A stretch of 13,502 bases of DNA from contig JBMOFW010000068.1 of the NCBI GenBank assembly GCA_049318685.1, positions 1 through 13,502 of the forward strand. The letters run 5' to 3'. Source of the DNA: JAIXWP01 sp049318685 (GTDB taxonomy: Bacteria; Bacteroidota; Bacteroidia; Flavobacteriales_D; Sanyastnellaceae). The position numbers and the translations under genes are program-made. Below, in pieces: positions 1 through 6,352 of this stretch (positions within the stretch are counted from its first letter, which is position 1; each line of letters starts with the position of its first letter). The notes under the pieces were generated by a model. That model had not been told where the DNA came from. It did not search any database and was given only the letters and a program-made list of their open reading frames with translations.

Positions 1-647
1 CTAGTCATCCCAAAGACATGACAGACGACGTGTTGCACGTGATGGCCAAGTATGAAAACATCTGCGAATACATTCACTTGCCAGTACAAAGCGGCAATAC
101 GGATGTATTAAAACGCATGAATCGCGGTTATTCTCGTGAATGGTATTTGGAGCGTATTCAGGCCATTCGCACCATTCTGCCGAACGCAGCGATTAGCACC
201 GATATTATTTCCGGCTTTTGTGGTGAAACAGAAGATGAACATCAAGACACCTTAAGCTTGATGAAAGCTGTACAATATGATATGGCCTATATGTTCAAGT
301 ACAGCGAGCGACCAAGAACATTGGCCGAGCGCAAATTCGAAGATGATGTGCCGGAGGATGTAAAAGGTCGTCGCTTGCGTGAAGTTATTGATGTTCAAAT
401 GGAATGCAGCGCCGCTCGCACACGCTTATACGCCCAAAAAACAAATCGTGTGCTTGTAGAGGGCGTATCAAAAAAATCCGAAGAACATTATTACGGACGC
501 AATAGTCAAAATGTGGTTGTTGTTTTCCCAAAAGGCGACGCCAAACCCGGTGATTATGTTGACGTATTTGTACATGATTGCACTGCTGTAACCCTATTGG
601 GTGAAATCACCGCCGTATATCCTCGGATTATTCCTTCTCAATCCTAA
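1..647 (+). CDS. miaB: tRNA-2-methylthio-N6-dimethylallyladenosine synthase MiaB, C-terminal part
   Basis: Partial at the 5' side: the frame is open from base 3, and the gene starts before the window. About 214 codons are visible. They cover the end of the radical-SAM domain (EYIHLPVQSGN, then STDIISGFCGETE) followed by the MFKYSERPRTLAERK segment and a C-terminal TRAM-type RNA-binding domain (about the last 65 residues). MiaB adds a methylthio group to i6A37 of tRNAs reading UNN codons, using two Fe-S clusters. The cluster-binding cysteines of the N-terminal and SAM domains lie outside the window. The family assignment rests on the SERPRTLAERK-type stretch, which favours MiaB over its relatives RimO and MtaB. 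The stop is TAA at 645-647. The next gene starts 72 bases later on the same strand. Confidence 0.93.
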   Translation, partial: SHPKDMTDDVLHVMAKYENICEYIHLPVQSGNTDVLKRMNRGYSREWYLERIQAIRTILPNAAISTDIISGFCGETEDEHQDTLSLMKAVQYDMAYMFKYSERPRTLAERKFEDDVPEDVKGRRLREVIDVQMECSAARTRLYAQKTNRVLVEGVSKKSEEHYYGRNSQNVVVVFPKGDAKPGDYVDVFVHDCTAVTLLGEITAVYPRIIPSQS

Positions 648-675
648 AATTTCATTAAATAGAAAAGGGATTTAA

Positions 676-706
676 GCGAATACTGACAAGACGTCAGTAT
701 ATTCGC
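676..706. promoter_or_regulatory. Inverted repeat between miaB and the sigma-54 activator gene
   Basis: ATACTGAC (680-687) and GTCAGTAT (693-700) are perfect inverted repeats around the 5-nt spacer AAGAC. The arms extend to GCGA at 676-679 and TCGC at 703-706 if a 2-nt bulge (AT, 701-702) is allowed, giving about a 12-bp stem. No T-run follows, so a standard intrinsic terminator is unlikely. The repeat ends 13 bases before the next ATG, which fits an operator or a 5'-UTR structure. No TAnnTTTG promoter element is visible in this gap. Confidence 0.5.
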
Positions 707-719
707 CATTCGATTTATT

Positions 720-1979
720 ATGGAAATTCAAACAGTCAAACAACGTTTCGAGATCATCGGACATTCTCCGTTGCTTAATCGCGCGTTGGATATTGCTATA
801 CAAGTTGCCCCTACCAATATCTCCGTGCTCATCAATGGAGAGAGTGGTGTTGGTAAAGAAGTGATCCCAAAAATCATTCATCAACTGAGTTCACGCAAGC
901 ACGGTCCTTACATCGCGGTAAACTGCGGTGCAATTCCTGAAGGAACCATCGATAGTGAGCTTTTCGGCCATGAAAAAGGATCATTCACTGGAGCTCATGA
1001 AGCCCGCAAAGGGTATTTTGAAGAAGCCAATGGGGGCACCATTTTTTTGGACGAAGTAGCTGAATTGCCTTTGGGCACTCAAGTTCGCTTACTCCGTGTT
1101 TTGGAAACAGGCGAATTTATTCGTGTAGGTAGTTCAAAGGTGATCAAGACCAATGTACGTGTTGTTGCCGCCACCAACGTCGACTTCAGCGCTGCCATGC
1201 AAGCTGGGAAATTTCGCGATGATTTGTATTACCGACTTAGTCAAGTCCCCATCAAAATGCCTGCACTCCGCGAGCGTCGCGATGACATCATAATGCTTTT
1301 CAGAAAATTCACCACTGATTTTTCTGAAAAATACCGCATGCCCGTTTTGCAATTGACTGATGAAGCTATTCAAATGTTGACGAATTACTCATGGCCAGGA
1401 AACGTGCGTCAGCTGAAGAATATCACGGAACAAATGAGCGTTCTTGAATCTGAACGCATTATAGATGGCGCCGCATTGCTGCGTTATTTGCCAGAAGAAG
1501 GATTCAACAGCAAGCCGATGCTCGTCGGTCGCAGCGGAAGTCAGCCCGACTATACCGAGCGAGAAATTTTGTACAAAGTGCTTTTTGACATGAAGAATGA
1601 TTTGACCGATCTGAAAAAATTGGTCTTAGGCATGATTCAGAGCGGAGGTAATTTCGTTCCCAATCAAGAGAATGCAGCGCTCTTTGAAAAAGTATTTCAA
1701 GAAGAACCCGATGCTGAGGCTTTGGTTAATGAATACCCAAAAGCCGGTGTCAATACAGGAATGATTCATATCGGCACTCCTCGTGTAGAACAATCCATGT
1801 CAACCCATACCACACATGTAGAAGTGGAAGAATCATTGAGTTTGACGGATAGCGAGAAAGATTTGATTAAAAAAGCGTTGCAAAAGCACAAGAACAAACG
1901 CAAATATGCCGCTGAAGAATTGGGTATTTCAGAGCGTACATTGTATCGAAAAATCAAAGAATACAATTTAGGTAAGTGA
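720..1979 (+). CDS. Sigma-54-dependent transcriptional activator (AAA+ with Fis-type HTH, no receiver domain)
   Basis: This 419-residue bacterial enhancer-binding protein would remodel sigma-54 RNA polymerase by ATP hydrolysis. The AAA+ domain shows Walker A GESGVGKE (40-47), the sigma-54 contact loop as GSFTGA (87-92, a common variant of GAFTGA), Walker B GGTIFLDE (105-112), the arginine-finger region FRDDLYYRL (165-173) and sensor II WPGNVRQL (225-232). The end (about 383-418) is a Fis-family helix-turn-helix with the typical ISERTLYRKIKEY ending. Only about 15 residues precede the AAA+ core, so there is no receiver, GAF or PAS input domain. Activity must be controlled by expression, by another protein, or through the linker at about 260-380. 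The ATG at 720 follows the inverted repeat. The stop overlaps the start of the lptE-like gene, so the two are probably co-translated. The regulated promoters are unknown. Confidence 0.93.
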   Translation: MEIQTVKQRFEIIGHSPLLNRALDIAIQVAPTNISVLINGESGVGKEVIPKIIHQLSSRKHGPYIAVNCGAIPEGTIDSELFGHEKGSFTGAHEARKGYFEEANGGTIFLDEVAELPLGTQVRLLRVLETGEFIRVGSSKVIKTNVRVVAATNVDFSAAMQAGKFRDDLYYRLSQVPIKMPALRERRDDIIMLFRKFTTDFSEKYRMPVLQLTDEAIQMLTNYSWPGNVRQLKNITEQMSVLESERIIDGAALLRYLPEEGFNSKPMLVGRSGSQPDYTEREILYKVLFDMKNDLTDLKKLVLGMIQSGGNFVPNQENAALFEKVFQEEPDAEALVNEYPKAGVNTGMIHIGTPRVEQSMSTHTTHVEVEESLSLTDSEKDLIKKALQKHKNKRKYAAEELGISERTLYRKIKEYNLGK

Positions 1980-2485
1980 TCACACAACGCACATATCTCC
2001 TCCTCATGTTGATTGTAATGGCCATAGTGCCATCATGCACCGTGCGCTATTCCCTGACAGGAGGCCAATTTAGTGGTGCGAGTACATTTTCAGTCGAAAC
2101 ATTTCGATCTCAAACGGCCTTGGCCAGCCCCATCTATGCTCAGCGATTGACCGAATCATTCAAAGATTTATTGTTGAGTCAAAGTCCTTTGAAAATTTCT
2201 GAAACTGATGGCGATTTGCAATACAAGGGCTTTATCACTGAATACAAAGTAGCGCCTGTTGCTGTGACAGGCAACGAAACTGCTTCCTTGAACCGATTGA
2301 CTATTTCCATTAAAGTAAAATATAACAATACCCTCGAGCCTGAATTGAGTTTTGACAAGAGTTTTTCTAAGTTCGCAGACTTCGATGCTTCGCAAGATTT
2401 GTTGACTGTTGAGCAAGAATTATGGACTACAATCAACGATCAATTGACACAAGAAATTTATAACGCCAGTGTAGGTAACTGGTAA
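1976..2485 (+). CDS. lptE: LptE-like outer-membrane lipoprotein
   Basis: 169 residues. The N-terminus is a lipoprotein signal: a hydrophobic stretch (residues 7-18) followed by the lipobox V-P-S-C with the acylated cysteine at 21. The body is short and beta/alpha-like, as expected for LptE, which plugs the LptD barrel that inserts lipopolysaccharide in the outer membrane. The assignment comes from size, lipobox, the TVRYSLTGG start of the mature protein and position next to the sigma-54 activator; similarity to proteobacterial LptE is weak. The start chosen is GTG at 1976, which shares GTGA with the stop of the preceding gene. An ATG at 2006 would leave a signal of only about 10 residues before the cysteine and is less likely. 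The next gene begins 8 bases after the stop. Confidence 0.8.
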   Translation: MITQRTYLLLMLIVMAIVPSCTVRYSLTGGQFSGASTFSVETFRSQTALASPIYAQRLTESFKDLLLSQSPLKISETDGDLQYKGFITEYKVAPVAVTGNETASLNRLTISIKVKYNNTLEPELSFDKSFSKFADFDASQDLLTVEQELWTTINDQLTQEIYNASVGNW

Positions 2486-2493
2486 ATCGACTT

Positions 2494-3879
2494 TTGGATA
2501 CAACGCTAATATATCAAGCTTTAGAACAGCCTGCCCTGCGCAAAGCGATTCCGATTGAGGAATTGGAGCGCATCAAAGCAGAGTATCCGTATTTCACAGC
2601 AGCGCATATTCTTTTAGCCAAAATATATCAAGAGAATAACGACCATCGTTTTTCTGATCAAGTGCAGAATGCGGCCCTATATGCGGGTGACCGCACTGTT
2701 CTGTACAACTATTTGAAGGACGCTTCGCTACAGGACGCGCGCCCTGCGGGCTTGCTACAGGACGCCCCTTCGGGGCTACAGGACGCTCTTCCTGCGGAAG
2801 AGCTACAGGACACCCCTGCGGGGTTACGGGACGAGCGCTCCGCGCCCTACGGGGAGGAAGTGAGGGAGAAGGATTTTGCGGTGATTTCGGCGGATGAGCT
2901 AGAGATTTTTGAAGAGAAGGGACGGGAACGGGAACAAGAGGCTGAAGAGAAAACACTGAACCCTGAACTCCGAACGCTGAACCCTGAACCCCGAACACTG
3001 AACCCTGAACTCCGAACGCTGAACCCTGAACTCCGAACGCTGAACCCTGAACCCCGAACGCTGAACCCTGAATTCGATGAGTTATCGCGGAATATATTGA
3101 TTGAGGCTGTGCATAGCTCGATTGAAATGGAAGTGGGGATGATTGAAACTCAGAATGAGAATGAGAATATAACGGAATTGAGTGGGGAGAGTGAAAGTGA
3201 AAATTTGAGCGAAAAAGATACCTCGACATTAAGTTTTGCGGAGTTGATGATGCTGCGGGCGAAAAAAACCCACTACGGAGAGGACGCTTCGCTACAGGAC
3301 GCGCGCCCTGCGGGCTTGCTACAGGACGCCCCTTCGGGGCTACAGGACGCTCTTCCTGCGGAAGAGCTACGGGACACCCCTGCGGGGTTACGGGACGAGC
3401 GCTCCGCGCCCTACGGGGAAGAAGTGAGGGAGGAGGAAGAGGAAAGAGAACAGGAACAAGAAATAGAACTAGAACAAGAACCAGAGCAAGAGCAAGAACT
3501 AGAACAGGAACAGGAACAAGAGTTGGAGGATGAGAGACGTTCTTACGAATATTTATACAAACTCCAAAATGGCGGGTTGGCTCCTTTGGGAGGGGCGGAT
3601 AAGCGAGAGAAACAACGCAATATTATCGATCGATTTATCCAATCTGAGCCAAAAATCACGCCGGGCAAAGCGGCGGAATACACGGCAGCAGCCAATGTAG
3701 GCAAGGATAGTCTTGAAGAAGACTTCAGTTTTGCGACAGAAACTATGGCCAAATTATTCGTCCAACAGGGCAAACTAGACAAAGCCAGAAAGGTTTACCG
3801 CAAACTCATGCAGCTACATCCAGAAAAAAGTGTTTACTTTGCAACCCAATTAAAAAATTTGAATCAGTTTAAAAAGTAA
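2494..3879 (+). CDS. TPR-like protein with a repeat-filled linker
   Basis: 461 residues of unknown function. The start is TTG at 2494; an in-frame stop lies at 2476-2478 and no ATG is nearby. The first 76 residues (helical, with AEYPYFTAAHILLAKIYQEN) and the last 80 or so (ATETMAKLFVQQGKLDKARK, then LMQLHPEKSVYFATQLKNL) resemble TPR-like helical hairpins seen in hypothetical proteins of Flavobacteriia next to secG. A SFAELMML stretch and a DRFIQSEPKI stretch also look conserved. Between them the linker is acidic, low in complexity and built of repeats: hairpin arrays at residues 76-126 and 264-314, LNPE(L/P)RT units at 155-193, and Glu-X dipeptides at 319-344. The repeats have higher GC than the surrounding sequence. 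No signal peptide is seen. Only 4 bases separate the stop from secG. A protein-interaction role is plausible, but no function can be assigned. Confidence 0.85.
   Translation: MDTTLIYQALEQPALRKAIPIEELERIKAEYPYFTAAHILLAKIYQENNDHRFSDQVQNAALYAGDRTVLYNYLKDASLQDARPAGLLQDAPSGLQDALPAEELQDTPAGLRDERSAPYGEEVREKDFAVISADELEIFEEKGREREQEAEEKTLNPELRTLNPEPRTLNPELRTLNPELRTLNPEPRTLNPEFDELSRNILIEAVHSSIEMEVGMIETQNENENITELSGESESENLSEKDTSTLSFAELMMLRAKKTHYGEDASLQDARPAGLLQDAPSGLQDALPAEELRDTPAGLRDERSAPYGEEVREEEEEREQEQEIELEQEPEQEQELEQEQEQELEDERRSYEYLYKLQNGGLAPLGGADKREKQRNIIDRFIQSEPKITPGKAAEYTAAANVGKDSLEEDFSFATETMAKLFVQQGKLDKARKVYRKLMQLHPEKSVYFATQLKNLNQFKK
2717..2873 (+). repeat. Hairpin array, copy 1 (variable stems, constant TACAGGAC spacers)
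   Basis: Six short inverted repeats with 3-nt loops follow each other, separated by 8-nt spacers TACAGGAC (TACGGGAC before the sixth). The stem/loop/stem parts are: GC-TTC-GC (2722-2728); GCGCGCCC-TGC-GGGCTTGC (2737-2755, one mismatch and one G-T pair); GCCCC-TTC-GGGGC (2764-2776); GCTCTTCC-TGC-GGAAGAGC (2785-2803); ACCCC-TGC-GGGGT (2812-2824); GAGCGC-TCC-GCGCCC (2833-2847, one mismatch). The stems differ in sequence but stay self-complementary. The array is read in frame as Leu-Gln-Asp units. It is nearly identical to the copy 564 bases downstream, with three differences counted by eye over 157 bases. Confidence 0.88.
2956..3074 (+). repeat. Heptamer tandem repeat organised as 21-mers
   Basis: Seventeen consecutive 7-nt units of the form C(T/C)GAACN run without interruption; the last is degenerate (CTGAATT). 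Every third unit begins CCGAAC, so the higher-order period is 21 nt. There are five complete 21-mers (2956-3060) plus two units. Because 21 is a multiple of 3, the protein reads as repeated Leu-Asn-Pro-Glu-(Leu/Pro)-Arg-Thr from residue 155. Copies differ only at a few positions (T or C at the end of the second unit, G or A at the end of the third), which suggests recent expansion. Confidence 0.93.
3281..3437 (+). repeat. Hairpin array, copy 2
   Basis: Second copy of the 2717-2873 array, offset by exactly 564 bases (188 codons), so both are read in the same frame. Differences seen are A to G at 3371 (Gln to Arg), G to A at 3420 and A to G at 3433. It is preceded by TACGGAGAGGA (3274-3284), close to TACGGGGAGGA at the right end of copy 1 (2848-2858). 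This may mark the boundary of the repeating unit. Confidence 0.88.
3448..3525 (+). repeat. Hexanucleotide repeat coding for Glu-X dipeptides
   Basis: Thirteen codon-aligned hexamers, mostly GAACAA, GAACAG or GAGCAA, with GAACTA, GAACCA, GAAATA and GAGTTG variants. The product is an alternating Glu-Gln/Leu/Pro/Ile run at residues 319-344, probably a charged helix or disordered segment. It begins 10 bases after hairpin array copy 2. Confidence 0.88.
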
Positions 3880-3883
3880 TCAT

Positions 3884-4165
3884 ATGCAAACCTTTATCAT
3901 TGTACTCATCGTTCTCGTAGCCCTTCTTTTGGGTGTTGTTGTGTTGATTCAAAACCCGAAAGGTGGCGGCCTCGCAGTAGGTTTCCAAGGTTCTACCCAA
4001 ATCGGTGGAGTACAACGCACTGCTGACTTCTTGGAAAAAGCAACATGGGTTTTGGCTGTAGCTCTTTTCGTGCTTTGCCTTGTATCCGCTAGCTTCTATA
4101 CGACTACCCTTCCTGAGCGCCCGATTGATCCTACTCAAACCGAAGCGCCTGCAGACGGACAATAA
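3884..4165 (+). CDS. secG: Preprotein translocase subunit SecG
   Basis: 93-residue membrane protein. The first transmembrane helix is at about 3-22, followed by the family motif LIQNPKGGGL and a short loop (GFQGSTQIGG). The second helix is at about 54-75 and a short proline- and acid-rich tail follows. SecG assists SecYE in moving unfolded proteins across the inner membrane. The TADFLEKATW stretch before helix 2 is also typical of the family. The ATG at 3884 lies 4 bases after the preceding stop, so it probably shares that transcript. A strong terminator follows. Confidence 0.95.
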   Translation: MQTFIIVLIVLVALLLGVVVLIQNPKGGGLAVGFQGSTQIGGVQRTADFLEKATWVLAVALFVLCLVSASFYTTTLPERPIDPTQTEAPADGQ

Positions 4166-4189
4166 AATTTTCTTTTTAAGAACATATTG

Positions 4190-4226
4190 AAAATGTCAGT
4201 GTGTGTCACACACTGACATTTTTTTT
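4190..4226 (+). terminator. Rho-independent terminator after secG
   Basis: TGTCAGTGTGTG (4194-4205) and CACACACTGACA (4207-4218) form a nearly continuous perfect palindrome. Four more A-T pairs are possible outside it (4190-4193 with 4219-4222). Eight T residues (4219-4226) follow. It separates the secG run from groES-groEL. Confidence 0.88.
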
Positions 4227-4333
4227 GCTCTAAACTGACAAATTATTCAGTGTTTTTGGCAAAAATTCCAATGGCACAAAAAATGACAATCGCTGTTGCG
4301 AAAAAATTAATTCAAACCAAAAAATAATAGTAT
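4227..4333 (+). promoter_or_regulatory. groES upstream region
   Basis: 107 AT-rich bases between the secG terminator and groES must hold the groESL promoter. There is no CIRCE element (TTAGCACTC-N9-GAGTGCTAA) and no clear TAnnTTTG. A weak inverted repeat, ACTGA (4234-4238) with TCAGT (4247-4251), and a TGGCAC (4272-4277) with a G-A at the -13/-12 spacing of sigma-54 promoters are the only candidate signals. The start codon follows an A-rich leader and not a Shine-Dalgarno site. Confidence 0.4.
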
Positions 4334-4609
4334 ATGTCAGTTTCAATTAAACCTCTTGCAGACCGCGTCTTGGTTGAGCCATCTGCGGCAGAAACCACCA
4401 CAGCGAGCGGCATTATCATTCCCGATAGCGCTAAAGAAAAGCCACAACGCGGAACCGTTGTTGCGGTTGGAAATGGCAAAAAAGATGAGCCCATGACCGT
4501 TCAACCAGGCGACACCGTGCTGTATGGCAAGTATGCCGGAACCGAGATTACCGTGGAAGGAAAAGAGTATCTCATCATGCGCGAAGCAGATATTTTCGCG
4601 ATTCTTTAA
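4334..4609 (+). CDS. groES: Co-chaperonin GroES (Hsp10)
   Basis: 91 residues, a normal length for GroES. Family landmarks are the SIKPLADRVLVEP start, the mobile loop that contacts GroEL (about 18-33, ending in SGIIIPDSA), the KPQRGTVVAVGNG strand and the VLYGKYAGTEI...YLIMREADIFAIL end. The heptamer caps the GroEL ring to close the folding chamber in the cytoplasm. It lies 38 bases before groEL, presumably in one heat-inducible operon. Confidence 0.97.
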   Translation: MSVSIKPLADRVLVEPSAAETTTASGIIIPDSAKEKPQRGTVVAVGNGKKDEPMTVQPGDTVLYGKYAGTEITVEGKEYLIMREADIFAIL

Positions 4610-4647
4610 TCATCAATTTTCAACTTAAAAAAAACACACAATAGACC

Positions 4648-6279
4648 ATGGCAAAAGAAATCACATTCAACACAGCCGCCCGTGAGAAATTGAAAGCCGG
4701 AGTGGACGCATTGGCCAATGCTGTAAAAGTGACTCTTGGTCCAAAAGGACGCAATGTTGTTATCGACAAAAAATTTGGTGCACCTCATGTGACCAAAGAT
4801 GGTGTAACCGTAGCCAAAGAAATTGAACTCAAGGATCCCATTGAAAACATGGGCGCTCAAATGCTCAAAGAAGTGGCTTCTAAAACCGCCGACCTCGCCG
4901 GTGACGGTACAACTACTGCAACAGTTCTCGCTCAAGCAATCGTTACTTCAGGTTTGAAAAACGTAGCTAGTGGTGCGAACCCAATGGATTTGAAACGCGG
5001 TATTGACAAAGCTGTTTCAGCTGTAGTGGCAGAACTCGCCAAGATTTCAAAAACTGTAGGTAGCGACAACGATAAAATCAAACAAGTAGCTACAATTTCT
5101 TCCAACAACGATGACAGCATCGGAAGCCTCATCGCTTTAGCCATGGAAAAAGTAGGTACAGAAGGCGTAATCACTGTTGAAGAAGCAAAAGGTACTGAAA
5201 CTGAAGTGAAGACCGTAGAAGGTATGCAATTCGACCGCGGTTACCTCAGCCCTTATTTCATGACCAATGCGGAAAACCAAGAAGCCGAATTGGAGAATGC
5301 TTACATTTTGATCTATGACAAGAAGATCAGCAATATGAAAGAACTCCTTCCGGTATTGGAAAAAACAGCTCAAACCGGTCGTCCATTGCTCATCATTGCT
5401 GAGGATGTTGACGGCGAAGCGTTGGCTACACTTGTAGTGAATAAGATTCGTGGCGCCCTGAAAGTAGCTGCAGTTAAAGCACCTGGTTTCGGTGATCGCC
5501 GCAAAGCGATGTTGCAAGACATTGCGATCCTCACCGGCGGAAACGTAATCAGCGAAGAGACTGGTTTCAAATTGGAGAATGCGACGCTTCAAGATTTAGG
5601 TCGTGCCGAAAAGATTACCATCGACAAAGACAATACAACCTTGGTAAATGGTGCTGGTTCGAAAGAAGGCATCCAAGCGCGCATTGGAGAAATCAAATCT
5701 CAAATCGAAAAAACCACTTCAGACTATGATCGCGAAAAGCTTCAAGAGCGTTTGGCGAAATTGGCCGGAGGAGTTGCCGTACTTTATGTGGGTGCTGCCA
5801 CTGAAGTGGAAATGAAAGAGAAGAAAGATCGTGTTGACGATGCATTGCACGCCACTCGCGCTGCCGTAGAAGAAGGTATCGTACCAGGAGGTGGTGTAGC
5901 GTATATCCGCGCCGCAGCGGCACTTGATCATGTTAAGGGATTGAACGAAGATGAAGATACCGGAGTACAGATTGTGCGTCGTGCGATTGAAGAACCACTT
6001 CGCCAAATCGTTGCCAATGCCGGAGGAGAAGGTGCCGTAATCGTTCAAAAGATTCGCGAAGGCAAGGATGACTTCGGATACAATGCCCGCACAGAAGTAT
6101 TTGAAAATATGTATGCAGCAGGAGTTATCGACCCAACGAAAGTTAGCCGTGTTGCCTTAGAGAACGCTGCTTCTATTGCGGGTATGTTGCTGACTACAGA
6201 ATGTGTAATTTCAGATATCAAAGAAGATGTTCCTGCTATGCCGGCCATGCCGGGTGGTGGAATGGGTGGCATGATGTAA
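4648..6279 (+). CDS. groEL: Chaperonin GroEL (Hsp60)
   Basis: 543 residues, full length for the family. The nucleotide-binding residues are present: GPKGRNV (31-37), TKDGVTVAKEI (49-59) and GDGTTTATVLA from 85. DALHATRAAVEEG carries the catalytic aspartate equivalent to D398 of E. coli, followed by a glycine-rich GGG loop. The C-terminus ends in the usual Gly-Gly-Met-rich tail (MPGGGMGGMM). GroEL forms the double heptameric ring that folds proteins with GroES. The ATG at 4648 follows an A-rich leader. An intrinsic terminator lies 25 bases after the stop. Confidence 0.98.
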   Translation: MAKEITFNTAAREKLKAGVDALANAVKVTLGPKGRNVVIDKKFGAPHVTKDGVTVAKEIELKDPIENMGAQMLKEVASKTADLAGDGTTTATVLAQAIVTSGLKNVASGANPMDLKRGIDKAVSAVVAELAKISKTVGSDNDKIKQVATISSNNDDSIGSLIALAMEKVGTEGVITVEEAKGTETEVKTVEGMQFDRGYLSPYFMTNAENQEAELENAYILIYDKKISNMKELLPVLEKTAQTGRPLLIIAEDVDGEALATLVVNKIRGALKVAAVKAPGFGDRRKAMLQDIAILTGGNVISEETGFKLENATLQDLGRAEKITIDKDNTTLVNGAGSKEGIQARIGEIKSQIEKTTSDYDREKLQERLAKLAGGVAVLYVGAATEVEMKEKKDRVDDALHATRAAVEEGIVPGGGVAYIRAAAALDHVKGLNEDEDTGVQIVRRAIEEPLRQIVANAGGEGAVIVQKIREGKDDFGYNARTEVFENMYAAGVIDPTKVSRVALENAASIAGMLLTTECVISDIKEDVPAMPAMPGGGMGGMM

Positions 6280-6303
6280 GCCAACCTAAGTCGGATGAAA
6301 ATA

Positions 6304-6340
6304 AAAAGCCCCTTCTCAATGAGAAGGGGCTTTTCTTTTT
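6304..6340. terminator. Bidirectional terminator between groEL and tetR
   Basis: AAAAGCCCCTTCTC (6304-6317) and GAGAAGGGGCTTTT (6321-6334) form a 14-bp perfect stem with loop AAT. T-runs are on the plus side (6331-6340, interrupted by one C). On the minus side the A-run at 6303-6307 serves as the T-run. The position between convergent genes fits termination of both. Confidence 0.92.
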
Positions 6341-6352
6341 ATAGAACATCTG

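Noticed and set aside
2722..2847. CRISPR array or tRNA-like cluster
   Set aside because: Spacers are 8 nt and identical while the stems vary, the reverse of CRISPR; units are only 15-27 nt and no tRNA cloverleaf is present.
2594..3229. 211-codon open frame on the minus strand across the repeats
   Set aside because: It is open because the repeat periods are multiples of 3 and the plus-strand codons used rarely give stops in that frame. Its product is low complexity, and the plus frame has conserved-looking ends.
4166..4333. Small RNA gene or riboswitch between secG and groES
   Set aside because: Only the terminator hairpin is clear; the rest is AT-rich without a recognisable fold.
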